Positions 34,946 through 42,882 of a stretch of DNA of 64,000 nucleotides are shown piece by piece. The translations under genes were made by a program, and so were the position numbers. The notes beneath the pieces are model-generated. The model saw only the letters and a list, made by a program, of their open reading frames with translations, ran no database searches and had not been told where the DNA came from. The stretch covers positions 4,588,001 through 4,652,000 of the forward strand of contig NZ_CP054839.1 in the NCBI RefSeq assembly GCF_018141105.1, written 5' to 3'. The stretch's first letter is position 1; the number at the start of each line of letters is the position of its first letter. The stretch is from Saccharopolyspora erythraea. GTDB taxonomy: Bacteria > Actinomycetota > Actinomycetes > Mycobacteriales > Pseudonocardiaceae.

Positions 34946-35836
34946 TCAGCGGGCGGGGAGCTGGAAGTGCCAGATGAGCATGGCCGGCACCCCGGCGTTG
35001 GCGGCCTCGGCGGCCTCGGGCACGAGGTCGGTGAGGGACCACGGCCACAGCTCCCACGGGTCCAGGGTGCCGGGCTCGTCGGGTCGGGAGCGTGAGGTGT
35101 TGGTGAAGCGGGGTTCTTCGCAGCGCCGCGGTTGCAGCCCGGTCGGCAGGGCGGCGCGCAGGTAGTCGCCGACCAGGTGGCGGTGGGTGACCAGGCGGGC
35201 CGGTTGTCCACCGCAGGTGCGCAGGGCCGGGATGGAGCCGCGGGCGACCGCTTCGGGGTGCACGTCTGCGATCACCACGGATCCGCCGGGGCGCAGGACA
35301 CGGGCGAACTCGGCCAGCACCGTGGTGAGGTCGGCAACGTGGGTCAAGGCAAGCGCGCACACGACCAGGTCGGTGCCGGCGTCGTCCACCGGCAGCCGAT
35401 GCAGGTCGCCGTGGCGGAAGTCGGTGTGCGGCAGGTGCTTGCGAGCCAGGGCGAGCATGTCGGGCGAGCTGTCCACGCCGATGACGTGGTGGCCGAGCTC
35501 GGCCAGGCGCCGCGCGTAGCGTCCGGTTCCGCAGGCGGCGTCCAGAGCCGTTCCCGCGGGCAGCGCGCTGATGATGTTTTCGACCACCGGCTGGTCCAGG
35601 GCGAAGGCGGCGTTGGCCGGATCGTCGTAGGAGCGCGCCCACAACCGGTAGCCCTCGACGGTGTCGACGTGCTCGACCTGGACACCGGCGTGGGCCAGTG
35701 CCGGATCGTCGAGCAGGCGGCGGATCTCGGCGAGCCGGGCGTCCACGAAGCCGCGGTCGTGCTCCCCGGTGAACGCGCGAAGCAGGGCGATGCCTTCCAG
35801 GCCCAGCAGGTAGGCCAGCGGGTGTTCGTAAGTCAC
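34946..35836 (-). CDS. SAM-dependent methyltransferase
   Basis: This protein of about 296 residues has an N-terminal helical part (HPLAYLLGLEGIALLRAFTGEHDRGFVDARLAEIRRLLDD) and then a class I methyltransferase core: ALDAACGTGRYARRLAELG, VIGVDSSPDMLALAR, FRHGDLHRLPVDDAGTDLVVCALALTHV and EFARVLRPGGSVVIADVHPE. It ends with a C-terminal AMLIWHFQLPAR. It belongs to the UbiE/methyltransf_11 group; the acceptor is unknown. The GTG at 35836 begins VTYEHPLAYLLG; the frame is open to 35971 but the upstream part is Pro-rich and unlike the family. Its 3' end lies 3 bases from the end of the broken VOC gene. Confidence 0.92.
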   Translation of the reverse strand: MTYEHPLAYLLGLEGIALLRAFTGEHDRGFVDARLAEIRRLLDDPALAHAGVQVEHVDTVEGYRLWARSYDDPANAAFALDQPVVENIISALPAGTALDAACGTGRYARRLAELGHHVIGVDSSPDMLALARKHLPHTDFRHGDLHRLPVDDAGTDLVVCALALTHVADLTTVLAEFARVLRPGGSVVIADVHPEAVARGSIPALRTCGGQPARLVTHRHLVGDYLRAALPTGLQPRRCEEPRFTNTSRSRPDEPGTLDPWELWPWSLTDLVPEAAEAANAGVPAMLIWHFQLPAR

Positions 35837-35894
35837 CGGCGTGAGGCTAGCCAGGCGCGCCTGCGGGGGCCACTGACTTCCCGGCCCGGGAATG

Positions 35895-36461
35895 TCAGGA
35901 AGGCCAGTGCTGCAGGGCGTTGTGCAGGGCGTCGATGACGCGTTCCCACGTGGCGGCGGGATCGCGGGCATGGGCGAAGCCGCCGTTGGTTTCCAGGCTG
36001 ATGTAGCCGTGGAGGGTGCTGCGCAGCAGCCGCACCGCGTCGGTCGCGTCGGGTTCGGCGAGTCCGTAGCCGCGCAGCACGGCGTAGGAGATCTCCACGG
36101 CCCGCCGGTGACCGCTGGAAATGGCGACGGCGTCGGGGTCCAACGGGCTCTGGGTCGCCGCGTAGCGGCCGGGGTGTTCCAGCGCGTATTCGCGGTAGGC
36201 GTGGGCGAAGGCGGCCAGGGCGTCGCGTCCCGCGCGGCCCGCGACGGCGTCGGCGATGCGGTCGGTCTTCTCGCGCGCGGCCAGCACCGCGACCTGGGTG
36301 CGCAGGTCGCGCAGGCTGCGGACGTGGGAGTACAGGCTTGCGTCCTTGACGCCGAAGCGGCGGGCGAGCGCGGAGACGGTGAGGTTGTCGAATCCGACCT
36401 CGTCGGCCAGTTCCGCGGCCGCCTGCACCACCCGTTCGGTCGTCAGGCCGGCTCGCGCCAT
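35895..36461 (-). CDS. TetR-family regulator
   Basis: This 188-residue repressor has an N-terminal helix-turn-helix (LTTERVVQAAAELADEVGFDNLTVSALARRFGVKDASLYSHVRSLRDLRTQVAVLAAREK) with the TetR pattern. The C-terminal domain carries a WHG-type helical bundle (AFAHAYREYALEHPGRYAATQ, AVRLLRSTLHGYISLETNGGF). It lies 58 bases from the start of the methyltransferase and points the same way, so it may control that gene; no matching operator was found. Its 186-base upstream region separates it from the divergent GNAT gene. Confidence 0.93.
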   Translation of the reverse strand: MARAGLTTERVVQAAAELADEVGFDNLTVSALARRFGVKDASLYSHVRSLRDLRTQVAVLAAREKTDRIADAVAGRAGRDALAAFAHAYREYALEHPGRYAATQSPLDPDAVAISSGHRRAVEISYAVLRGYGLAEPDATDAVRLLRSTLHGYISLETNGGFAHARDPAATWERVIDALHNALQHWPS

Positions 36462-36647
36462 GCGTCGCTCCTGTCGTCGCCGGATCGGCTTGCGGTGTCC
36501 CGCGATCAGGGTAGCCGCCGGGGTGTGCGCGGGGCGGCCGTGCGGTTGCGGTGGTCGTGTGGCGCGGGAACCGTGCCGGCCAGGTCGGGGCGCGGCGGTG
36601 GGTGCGGGGTCGCTGGTTTACTGGCGGGTGCGAAAGGGAGTGGGACG

Positions 36648-37211
36648 ATGAACGGCGCTGTAGCCGTCGCGGAAGGCTCGATCGGCGTGGTGCCGATGCG
36701 CATGTCGCACTTGGAAGGCGTCCTGGACCTGGGTTTCCGGGCTTTCGACGTGTCCGCGATGCCCTACACCTCGTGGTCGTTGTCGAGCGTGGCCGCGCAT
36801 TTCGACGCACAGCCCGAGGCGTGCTGGGTGGCCGAGTCCGATGGTGCCGTGGTGGGGTTCGTGCTCGGGTCGATGTCGTTCGACGAGCGCGAGGACTGGG
36901 GCTATCTGGAGTGGATCGCGCTGGCTCCGCCCGCTCAGGGCAAGGGGGTCGCGAGCCGGCTGGTGGAGGCGTGCTGCCAGGCGCTGTTCGCGGCCGGGGC
37001 GGCGCGGATCATCACCGATGTCGAGGCGGGCAACCAGGCGTCGGAGCGGATGATGCGGCGCAACCACTTCAGCGAGGGGGTGACGGTGACGCTGCTGGTG
37101 CGGACGCGACCGGACGAGCCCGGCGGTGTGCGCCACCCCACCGCGCGCAGCAGGCCGGAGGATCCGGCGCGGGCGCGGCTGCGCGCGGTGGCGCGCCGGT
37201 CCGGTAGCTGA
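36648..37211 (+). CDS. GNAT N-acetyltransferase
   Basis: This protein of about 187 residues has a GNAT core: GVVPMRMSHLEGVLDLGFRAFD, SDGAVVGFVLGSMSFDEREDWGYLEWIALAPPAQGKGVASRLVEACCQALF (with the Q-G-K-G-V-A acetyl-CoA loop) and AARIITDVEAGNQASERMMRRNHFSE. The Glu after YLEWI is positioned as the likely general base. A C-terminal tail of about 30 residues is Arg/Pro-rich and probably disordered. AAAGGGAG lies eight bases before the ATG. Protein or small-amine substrate unknown. Divergent from a TetR gene. Confidence 0.93.
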   Translation: MNGAVAVAEGSIGVVPMRMSHLEGVLDLGFRAFDVSAMPYTSWSLSSVAAHFDAQPEACWVAESDGAVVGFVLGSMSFDEREDWGYLEWIALAPPAQGKGVASRLVEACCQALFAAGAARIITDVEAGNQASERMMRRNHFSEGVTVTLLVRTRPDEPGGVRHPTARSRPEDPARARLRAVARRSGS

Positions 37212-37460
37212 GGTTCCGCGGGCGCGTCGGTCCTTCGTGGACACGACGCTGCCGAGCGCGATGGGCGGTGACGGGGTCTGCCGTCATCGGTCGAAGCGGT
37301 CAGGCCCTGGTCATGGGCGGCAACGGTGAGCACTCGCACAGCTCCACGCACCCAACCAGACTTACGCATCATTACCCATTGGGACAATTCAAGAGGATGT
37401 TAGGGAGTGATGTGGTAGCTTCGGCTCGCTGGGGTTGTTCGTCATCGAGGAGCCGGACCC

Positions 37461-38327
37461 ATGACCGACATCTACCGATCCGAGGCGGGGGCGCGCCTGC
37501 TGCGCGAGCAGTACCTGGAGGCGCTGGAGCGCTGGCCGGTCGACAACGAGCGGTTGCGCGTGCCCACGCCCGAGGGCGAGACCTTCGTCGTCGCGTGCGG
37601 TCCGGCTACCGCTTCCCCGCTGGTGTTGCTGCACGGTTCGGGCGGCAACTCGGCGCAGTGGATGGACAGGATCGCCGAGCTCGCGGCGCGTTTCCGGGTG
37701 TATGCCGTCGACGTGATCGGCGAGCGCGGGCTCAGCGCCGGGTCCCGGCCGCCCGCGGACTCCGACAGCTACGCGGTGTGGCTGGATGCCGTGCTGGACT
37801 TCCTCGGGGTGCGGTGCGCGGCGGTCATGGGGTCTTCCCTCGGCGGGTGGCTGGCGCTGGACTACGCCACGCGGCGGCCGGAACGGGTGCGACGGCTGGC
37901 TCTGTCGTGCCCGCTGGGTCTCGGCAGGAGCAGGAAGGGATTCCTGATCGAGGCGCTGCTGCTCAGCGCGTTCGGTCGTCGCGGGCAGCGCAGGGCGGTG
38001 GCGCGGACGCTCGGTCCGGGGCTGTCGACGATGGACCCGGCGGCGGCCGAAGCGTTCGTCGAGCAGGTGCGTCTGGTGTCGAAGCACTACCGCTACCGCT
38101 CCAGCGCGCTCCCGGTTTTCGGTGACGAGGCGCTGCGCCGGCTGAGGATGCCGGTGCACGTGCTGTTCGGACGGCTGGACGTCATGGTCGACGCGGTGGA
38201 GTCCAAGCGGCGGCTGGAGGCCGCGGCACCGCACGCGACGGTGCGTCTGCTGCCCGGCATCGGTCACTTCATTCCTGACCACAGCGAGGTGGAGCTGGAG
38301 TTTCTGACCGGCAGCCAGTGCGTGTGA
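37461..38327 (+). CDS. Alpha/beta-hydrolase
   Basis: This protein of about 288 residues has the standard fold: VLLHGSGGNSAQW (oxyanion loop), AVDVIGERGLSAGSRPPADSDSY, nucleophile elbow AAVMGSSLGGWLALDYATRRPERV (Ser), acidic FGRLDVMVDAV (Asp) and catalytic His in LLPGIGHFIPDHSEV. This is the carboxylesterase/peroxidase-like branch with a short cap. It overlaps the 3' end of the convergent phosphotransferase by 59 bases. The 249 bases upstream are relatively AT-rich near 37360-37420 and may hold its promoter. GAGGAG precedes the ATG at 37461. The substrate is unknown. Confidence 0.93.
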   Translation: MTDIYRSEAGARLLREQYLEALERWPVDNERLRVPTPEGETFVVACGPATASPLVLLHGSGGNSAQWMDRIAELAARFRVYAVDVIGERGLSAGSRPPADSDSYAVWLDAVLDFLGVRCAAVMGSSLGGWLALDYATRRPERVRRLALSCPLGLGRSRKGFLIEALLLSAFGRRGQRRAVARTLGPGLSTMDPAAAEAFVEQVRLVSKHYRYRSSALPVFGDEALRRLRMPVHVLFGRLDVMVDAVESKRRLEAAAPHATVRLLPGIGHFIPDHSEVELEFLTGSQCV

Positions 38328-39312
38328 GGCCGGGCTGTGCGGGTTCGGCCGGCTGGTCGTGCGGGGTCAGTGCCGGAGCGAGGTGGCCGCCGTTGCCGTC
38401 GGCCAGGGCTGCGAGCCGCAGGTAGGGCTCCAGCGTGGTGGGATCGGCGGCGGTGGCCATCTCGTTCTCGGTCATCCAGGCTTCGAGCATGATCGAGTGG
38501 CCGAGCAGGACGTCGACGCCGCCTGCTCGCGGTAGTGCGGCGTGGGCGATCGCGGTGGCCGCTGCCTGCACGGGCCGTGGGTCCACGTGGTCGTCGGCGG
38601 GTGGGCCGAAGGCGAACTTGAGGACCTCGTTGAGGTCGACCGCGATCGGTGCGATGACGGCGAACTCGAAGTCGAAGACCGAGACGACCTGGCCGTCGCG
38701 CCAGAGCACGTTGCACAGGCCGAGGTCGCCGTGGTTGAGCGAGGCCGGCGCGCCGGGCAGCGCTGCCCAGAACCGGTCCATCGCCTCGTCCAGGCCGCAC
38801 AACTGGTGTTCGTCGAGCAGTCCGGCCGCGCCGAGACGGCGCAGCGTGGCGGCGGCTTCGCCGGGCGTGGCGGGGAAGAACGGCGAGCGGGACCGGGCGT
38901 GCGCGGCGACTTCGGTGGGGTCGAGGTGGTGGACGTGCTCGACCCGTTCCCACACCTGTCGCAGCGCGTCGGCGCGCTGCTGCGGGTCCAGCCGTGGCCA
39001 GACGTCTTCGAGGTTCTCGGCCGGGATGCGACGGCTGAGGACCCATTGGTGGCCGTGCAGCACGCCGTGCTCGACCACGTCGGGGTAGCCGACCTGCGCT
39101 GGCAGGAGCCGTGCCAGCCGTGCCTCGCGGAGCAGGTCGGCGGGGCCGGGCCGTTGGGCGACGCGGATGACGAGCTCGCCGGCGAGCCAGGTCGCGTTGG
39201 TCCACCCGATGGCGCGGATCGCGGTGGCGAAGTCCTGGCCGTGGGCGGTGAGCACGTCCGCGGCGACGCGTGCGGCGGCCGGCTGCGGGCGCATCTGGTC
39301 GTGCTGGGTCAT
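38269..39312 (-). CDS. Aminoglycoside phosphotransferase-family (APH-like) kinase
   Basis: This protein of about 347 residues has a protein-kinase-like fold of the APH family. An N-terminal lobe (WTNATWLAGELVIRVAQRPGPADLLREARLARLLP) supplies an Arg/Glu pair. The catalytic loop is SLNHGDLGLCNVLWRDG (Brenner HGDxxxxN), and the metal-binding DFE-like motif is VSVFDFEFAVIAPIAVDL. Such enzymes phosphorylate aminoglycosides, homoserine, choline or macrolides; the short N-lobe does not allow a substrate call. A C-terminal Pro-rich tail is odd. ATG 39312 is chosen over TTG 39321. It is convergent with the alpha/beta-hydrolase. Confidence 0.85.
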   Translation of the reverse strand: MTQHDQMRPQPAAARVAADVLTAHGQDFATAIRAIGWTNATWLAGELVIRVAQRPGPADLLREARLARLLPAQVGYPDVVEHGVLHGHQWVLSRRIPAENLEDVWPRLDPQQRADALRQVWERVEHVHHLDPTEVAAHARSRSPFFPATPGEAAATLRRLGAAGLLDEHQLCGLDEAMDRFWAALPGAPASLNHGDLGLCNVLWRDGQVVSVFDFEFAVIAPIAVDLNEVLKFAFGPPADDHVDPRPVQAAATAIAHAALPRAGGVDVLLGHSIMLEAWMTENEMATAADPTTLEPYLRLAALADGNGGHLAPALTPHDQPAEPAQPGLTRTGCRSETPAPPRCGQE

Positions 39313-39355
39313 GGTGGGCAACCTACGGGTGCGGTCGCCACGGCGCTCCTGCTTT

Positions 39356-40264
39356 TCACCCCGTTCCGGCGTTGTCGCGGCCGTCCTCGCGGAGCTGGCC
39401 CGTGTGGCCGGTGGCGGGGTCGTCGTGGCCGGTGGCGGGGTCGTCGTGGCCGGACTTGGCGTGTTTGTTGCTGCGGCGGCGGACTTCCCGGCCCGCGAGT
39501 CCGATGGCGACCAGCACCGGGACCCAGTACTTCGCGGTCGCGACCACCGCCAGCAGCCAGCCCGGCAACGCGAAGTCCGGCCAGTCGATGTCGGGCCACG
39601 GGATCTGTGGCAGGTCGATGTCGGGCCAGGGGATGTCGGGCAGGTCGAGGCGCGGAAGGTGGGCGCCGATCCAGTCCAGAACGTGGCGCAGGAGGACCTG
39701 GAAGAGCACCGCGACGCCGAGCAGGCCGAGCGCGACCTTGGCCACCGCGAGCACGACGTGGCGCGCGGCGTAGGTCTTGGGGTGGTCGCGCTGGAAGGCC
39801 AGCAGCCGCGCGGCGAAGGTGCCCGGCGGTGGGGCGAACAGGTGGCGTTCGGCGCGGGCGAAGCCCGCCAGTTCGGCCACGCCCTTGGGCATCGCGGTCA
39901 GGGGGTCGTCGGGCGGAGTGTCGCTGGTCGTGCCGGCGGGCGTGTCCCCCGCGTTTTCGGCGGTCTCGCCGGATTCGGTGTCTTCCTGGGGTTGGGGGAC
40001 CAGCAGGAGTGCTTTGCTGATCACACCGGGCAGGGCGCTGAGCACGAGCACGCTCGGCGCGCCGGCGTCCTCGCCGGGCTGTTCGCCGTCGGCGGGGAGC
40101 CGGATCAGCACCCGACCCACGGCGGAGGCGTCACCGATCGGCGTCCCGTCGCGCAGGAGGACGACGTGCGTGCGCAGTCCGGCGCGCCGCGCGGTCAGTT
40201 CCAGGAGCGATCCGCCCCAGTGCAGGCGGTGGGGGGCGGTGCGGGAACCGGCGTGATCGGACAT
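39356..40264 (-). CDS. Membrane protein with Pro/Trp/Asp repeat loop
   Basis: This protein of about 302 residues is of unknown function. The N-terminal half is soluble (RLHWGGSLLELTARRAGLRTHVVLLRDG), then a disordered acidic stretch, a helical LAGFARAERHLFAPPPGTFAARLLAFQRDHP, a transmembrane helix (VVLAVAKVALGLLGVAVLFQVLL), and a loop of short repeats LPDIPWPDIDLPQIPWPDIDW (positions about 222-250). A second membrane helix (WLLAVVATAKYWVPVLVAIGL) and a tail with two GHDDPAT copies follow. The repeat loop between helices is distinctive. GGAGG directly precedes the ATG, and the promoter has a perfect palindrome between its boxes. Confidence 0.75.
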   Translation of the reverse strand: MSDHAGSRTAPHRLHWGGSLLELTARRAGLRTHVVLLRDGTPIGDASAVGRVLIRLPADGEQPGEDAGAPSVLVLSALPGVISKALLLVPQPQEDTESGETAENAGDTPAGTTSDTPPDDPLTAMPKGVAELAGFARAERHLFAPPPGTFAARLLAFQRDHPKTYAARHVVLAVAKVALGLLGVAVLFQVLLRHVLDWIGAHLPRLDLPDIPWPDIDLPQIPWPDIDWPDFALPGWLLAVVATAKYWVPVLVAIGLAGREVRRRSNKHAKSGHDDPATGHDDPATGHTGQLREDGRDNAGTG

Positions 40265-40271
40265 GCCTCCA

Positions 40272-40300
40272 TTAATAGAGCGATCGCTCGGGTTTTTCAA
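40272..40300 (-). promoter_or_regulatory. Promoter with 12-bp palindrome in the spacer
   Basis: On the minus strand TTGAAA (-35, 40300-40295) and TATTAA (-10, 40277-40272) are separated by 17 bases that contain the perfect palindrome GAGCGATCGCTC (40278-40289). The -10 ends 7 bases before the ATG, so the transcript starts close to the GGAGGC/ATG. The palindrome is in the position of a repressor operator. Confidence 0.6.
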
Positions 40301-40367
40301 ACGAGGTCCGCTGACCTGCGAGTTCCGGCTGTTGCGGCGTCCTGCCCGGCCGCGGGTAGGACGCCGT

Positions 40368-41330
40368 TCAGAGGTGGCTGAACCAGTCGCGGACGGCCGC
40401 GACTCCCCCGGTGCTGAGCGCCGCCATCAGCGCGATGCGGGCATGCGAGGCGCTCAGGTCGCGGGCGCCGATCGCGCCGACCTCGGCCGCCAGGCCGGCG
40501 CCCAGGGGCAGTTGGCCGAGATCGAGCGCGCGGGTCTCACTGTGGGTGGCGACGACCACGGGGATGTCCCACTCGACGAGCTCGCTGATGGTGGTGAACA
40601 GCTCGACGGGGACGTTGCCCATGCCGGTGCCCTCCAGCACGACGCCCCGCGCTCCGGCGTCCACCGCCGCGGTCAGCAGCATCGGGGTCATGCCGGGATG
40701 GGTTTTGATCAGCGCGACGTCGGTCTCGGGCAGGCCCAGCGTGCGCGGTGGCCGCTGCGGTGCAGTGCCGAGCAGTTCGACGCGGCCGTCGACGACGTGC
40801 CCGAGCCGCGGGTGCGGGCCGGAGGTGAACGACGCGGCCCGCCAGGGGTCGGTGAGCCGCGCCCACCGCGCCGCGTGCAGCTGGTCGCCGGCGCAGACCA
40901 CCGCGCCCAGACCGCGCAGCGCCGGGTCGGCGGCGGCGCGCAGGGACGCGGTCAGGTTGGCCGGGCCGTGGCCTTCGGGCTCGTCCCACCCGAAGCCGGC
41001 GCCGGTGAACACGATCGCGCCCCTGCCTGCGGCCGGGCCGGCCGTCAGGTCGGTGAGAAAGGCGGTTTCTTCAAGGGTGTCGAGGCCGTGGGTGACCACG
41101 ACGCCGTCGTAGCCGTCCTCCAGCACCGCGGCCCGCACCCGGCGGGCGAGGGCGAACATCGTCGACGGTGAGGCGTCCCAGCTCGGCTCGGCCATCACGT
41201 CCTCGGCGGCGGCTTCGGCGACCACCGTGTCGGGCAGGTCGGCCAGCAGTTCGGCGCCGGAGGCGATGCTGGGGCCGGACTTGCGGTAGGCGAGTGTGTC
41301 GCCGGTGGCCACGAGCAGCACGCGTGTCAT
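40368..41330 (-). CDS. L-asparaginase/glutaminase family protein
   Basis: This 320-residue protein has the asparaginase fold: the first catalytic Thr in VLLVATGDTLAYRKSGPS, the second Thr in VVVTHGLDTLEETAFLTDLT (family consensus TGGT becomes TGDT, HGTDT becomes HGLDT), followed by AIVFTGAG and GVVLEGTGMGNVPVELFTTISELVEWDIPVVVATHSE. The late VALIKTHPGMTPM segment marks the C-terminal domain. Its size matches type I cytosolic enzymes. Asparagine would be hydrolysed to aspartate and ammonia; the altered motif residues could lower activity. It is a single gene, divergent from the DUF1992 gene. Confidence 0.9.
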   Translation of the reverse strand: MTRVLLVATGDTLAYRKSGPSIASGAELLADLPDTVVAEAAAEDVMAEPSWDASPSTMFALARRVRAAVLEDGYDGVVVTHGLDTLEETAFLTDLTAGPAAGRGAIVFTGAGFGWDEPEGHGPANLTASLRAAADPALRGLGAVVCAGDQLHAARWARLTDPWRAASFTSGPHPRLGHVVDGRVELLGTAPQRPPRTLGLPETDVALIKTHPGMTPMLLTAAVDAGARGVVLEGTGMGNVPVELFTTISELVEWDIPVVVATHSETRALDLGQLPLGAGLAAEVGAIGARDLSASHARIALMAALSTGGVAAVRDWFSHL

Positions 41331-41587
41331 CGCAGGGAACTCCCGGTGTCGGGTCGGGTGCGGGATCAGCCGTCGGCCGAGGCGTTGTGGTCGATCTTGC
41401 CGGATTGCCGGCCCACCCGCCTGGGCGGCCGACGGAGGGCGGTCCGGGCACGTCCGGGAGCCGGACCCAGGGTTGCGGCCCTGCTTTCGTGGACGTCGCC
41501 GGGATACTGGGGGTGTGGCCGCGGTGGCCGGGCGCTGCCTGGTGGCGAGACGACCGCGGTGGCGGGCGATCGATGAGGAGGACGGTC

Positions 41588-42001
41588 ATGGGCGAGCGCA
41601 AGCCGGCCGACATCGGTTTCGAGTCGTGGGTGGACAAGCAGATCCGCGAGGCCACCGAGCGCGGCGAGTTCGACAACCTGCCGGGTGCGGGCAAGCCGCT
41701 GCCGGGGCTCAACGCGCACATGCCCTACGACGAGCTGTGGTGGGTCAAGCAGAAGCTGCGCGAGGAAAACGTCTCGGCGCTGCCGCCGACGCTGGCGTTG
41801 CGCAAGCAGGCGCAGGAGGCGCGCACCGCCGCCGCCCGAGCCGGTTCGGAGGCCGAGGTGCGCGAGATCGTCGCGGAGATCAACGACAAGATCCGAGAGG
41901 CGATCAAGAACCCGGTGGCGGGCCCGCCGCTGAACCTGGCGCCCTTCGACGTGGAGCGCCTGGTCGCCCAGTGGCGCGCGGACCACCCCGGCCAGGATTG
42001 A
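41588..42001 (+). CDS. DUF1992 (DnaJ-like subfamily C 28) domain protein
   Basis: This 137-residue cytosolic protein matches the DUF1992 family: FESWVDKQIREATERGEFDNLPGAGKPLPG near the start and the helical middle MPYDELWWVKQKLREENVSALPPTLALRKQAQEARTAAARAGSEAEVREIVAEINDKIREAIKNPVAGPPLNLAPFDVERLVAQW. The family is widespread in bacteria and plants with no assigned biochemical role, and is thought to be a chaperone-associated or regulatory protein. Its ATG follows AGGAGG by seven bases. Divergent from asparaginase. Confidence 0.93.
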   Translation: MGERKPADIGFESWVDKQIREATERGEFDNLPGAGKPLPGLNAHMPYDELWWVKQKLREENVSALPPTLALRKQAQEARTAAARAGSEAEVREIVAEINDKIREAIKNPVAGPPLNLAPFDVERLVAQWRADHPGQD

Positions 42002-42040
42002 GCCGCCCGGTGTGTGGTCTGTGATCCGCGGCGCCGCGGG

Positions 42041-42072
42041 TTGAGTCTCACACCGGTGTCAGACTCTAGGTT
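42041..42072 (+). promoter_or_regulatory. Leaderless promoter with near-perfect 24-bp palindrome
   Basis: GAGTCT (42043-42048)/AGACTC (42061-42066) and ACACCGGTGT (42050-42059) form a 24-bp palindrome with one mismatched pair. TTGAGT (42041-42046) and TAGGTT (42067-42072) fit -35 and -10 boxes around it (20-base spacer), and TAGGTT ends six bases before the ATG. A regulator bound here would control the aminotransferase gene directly. Confidence 0.65.
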
Positions 42073-42078
42073 CGCGGC

Positions 42079-42882
42079 ATGACTTCTTTCACCGTGCAGC
42101 GCAACGGCCGGGCGGCCGGCGCCGAGGAGCTGGCGCCGCTGGCGTTCGCCGGCTATGCCCACTTCACCGCGATGCAGGTGCGCGACGGCCGGGTCCGCGG
42201 CCTGGACCTGCACCTGGGGCGGCTGCGGTCGGCGTCGCTGGAGTTGTTCGGCCGGGCGTTGCCCGACGACCGGGTGCGTTCCTACCTGCGGGCCGCGATC
42301 GAGGCGGGCCCGGCCGATGTGTCGTTGAGGGCCACCGTCTACGCGCCGGCGGGCGAGTTCACCACCGCCGTCGCCGAGGCCGAGCCGGAGGTGCTGGTGC
42401 GCACCGGCCCGCCCGCGTCGGGGCCGCGGGGGCCGCTGGCGCTGTCGGTGGTCGAGCACGAACGGTTCGTGCCGGAGGTCAAGCACGTCGGCGAGGCGGC
42501 CAAGACCTACTTGCTGCGCCAGGCCGTGCGCGAGGGTTTCGACGACGTCGCGTTCATCGACCGCCACGGCCGGCTCAGCGAGGCTTCGATCTGGAACCTG
42601 GCGTTCTGGAACGGTTCGGCGGTGGTGTGGCCGGCGGCCGGGATGCTGGTGGGCACGACGATGGGCATCGTGCGCCGCCGGCTGGAGCGTCTCGGCGTTG
42701 CCCAGCGCGAGCAGGAGATCACTCCGGCCGATGTTCCCGCGCTGGCCGGGGCCGTGGTGATGAACTCCTGGACGCCGGGTGTCGCGGTGCGCCGGATCGG
42801 CTCGGCGTCGCTGCCGGAGGCGGCGTCCTTCGTGGACCTGCTGCACCGGGCCTACCAGGCCGAACCGTTCACCGCCCCGTGA
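42079..42882 (+). CDS. Class IV aminotransferase family protein
   Basis: This 267-residue PLP enzyme has the fold-type IV pattern: HFTAMQVRDGRVRGLDLHLGRL near the start (substrate loop), VKHVGEAAKTYLLRQA with the Schiff-base Lys, DDVAFIDRHGRLSEASIWNLAFWNG with the Glu that contacts the PLP ring nitrogen, and TPADVPALAGAVVMNSWTPGVAV. This places it with branched-chain aminotransferase, D-amino-acid transaminase and aminodeoxychorismate lyase. The short size and Trp/Asn-rich loop fit the lyase-like or uncharacterised actinobacterial subgroup. The substrate is not assignable. The leaderless promoter upstream has a strong palindrome. Its 3' end overlaps the convergent deaminase by 14 bases. Confidence 0.9.
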   Translation: MTSFTVQRNGRAAGAEELAPLAFAGYAHFTAMQVRDGRVRGLDLHLGRLRSASLELFGRALPDDRVRSYLRAAIEAGPADVSLRATVYAPAGEFTTAVAEAEPEVLVRTGPPASGPRGPLALSVVEHERFVPEVKHVGEAAKTYLLRQAVREGFDDVAFIDRHGRLSEASIWNLAFWNGSAVVWPAAGMLVGTTMGIVRRRLERLGVAQREQEITPADVPALAGAVVMNSWTPGVAVRRIGSASLPEAASFVDLLHRAYQAEPFTAP

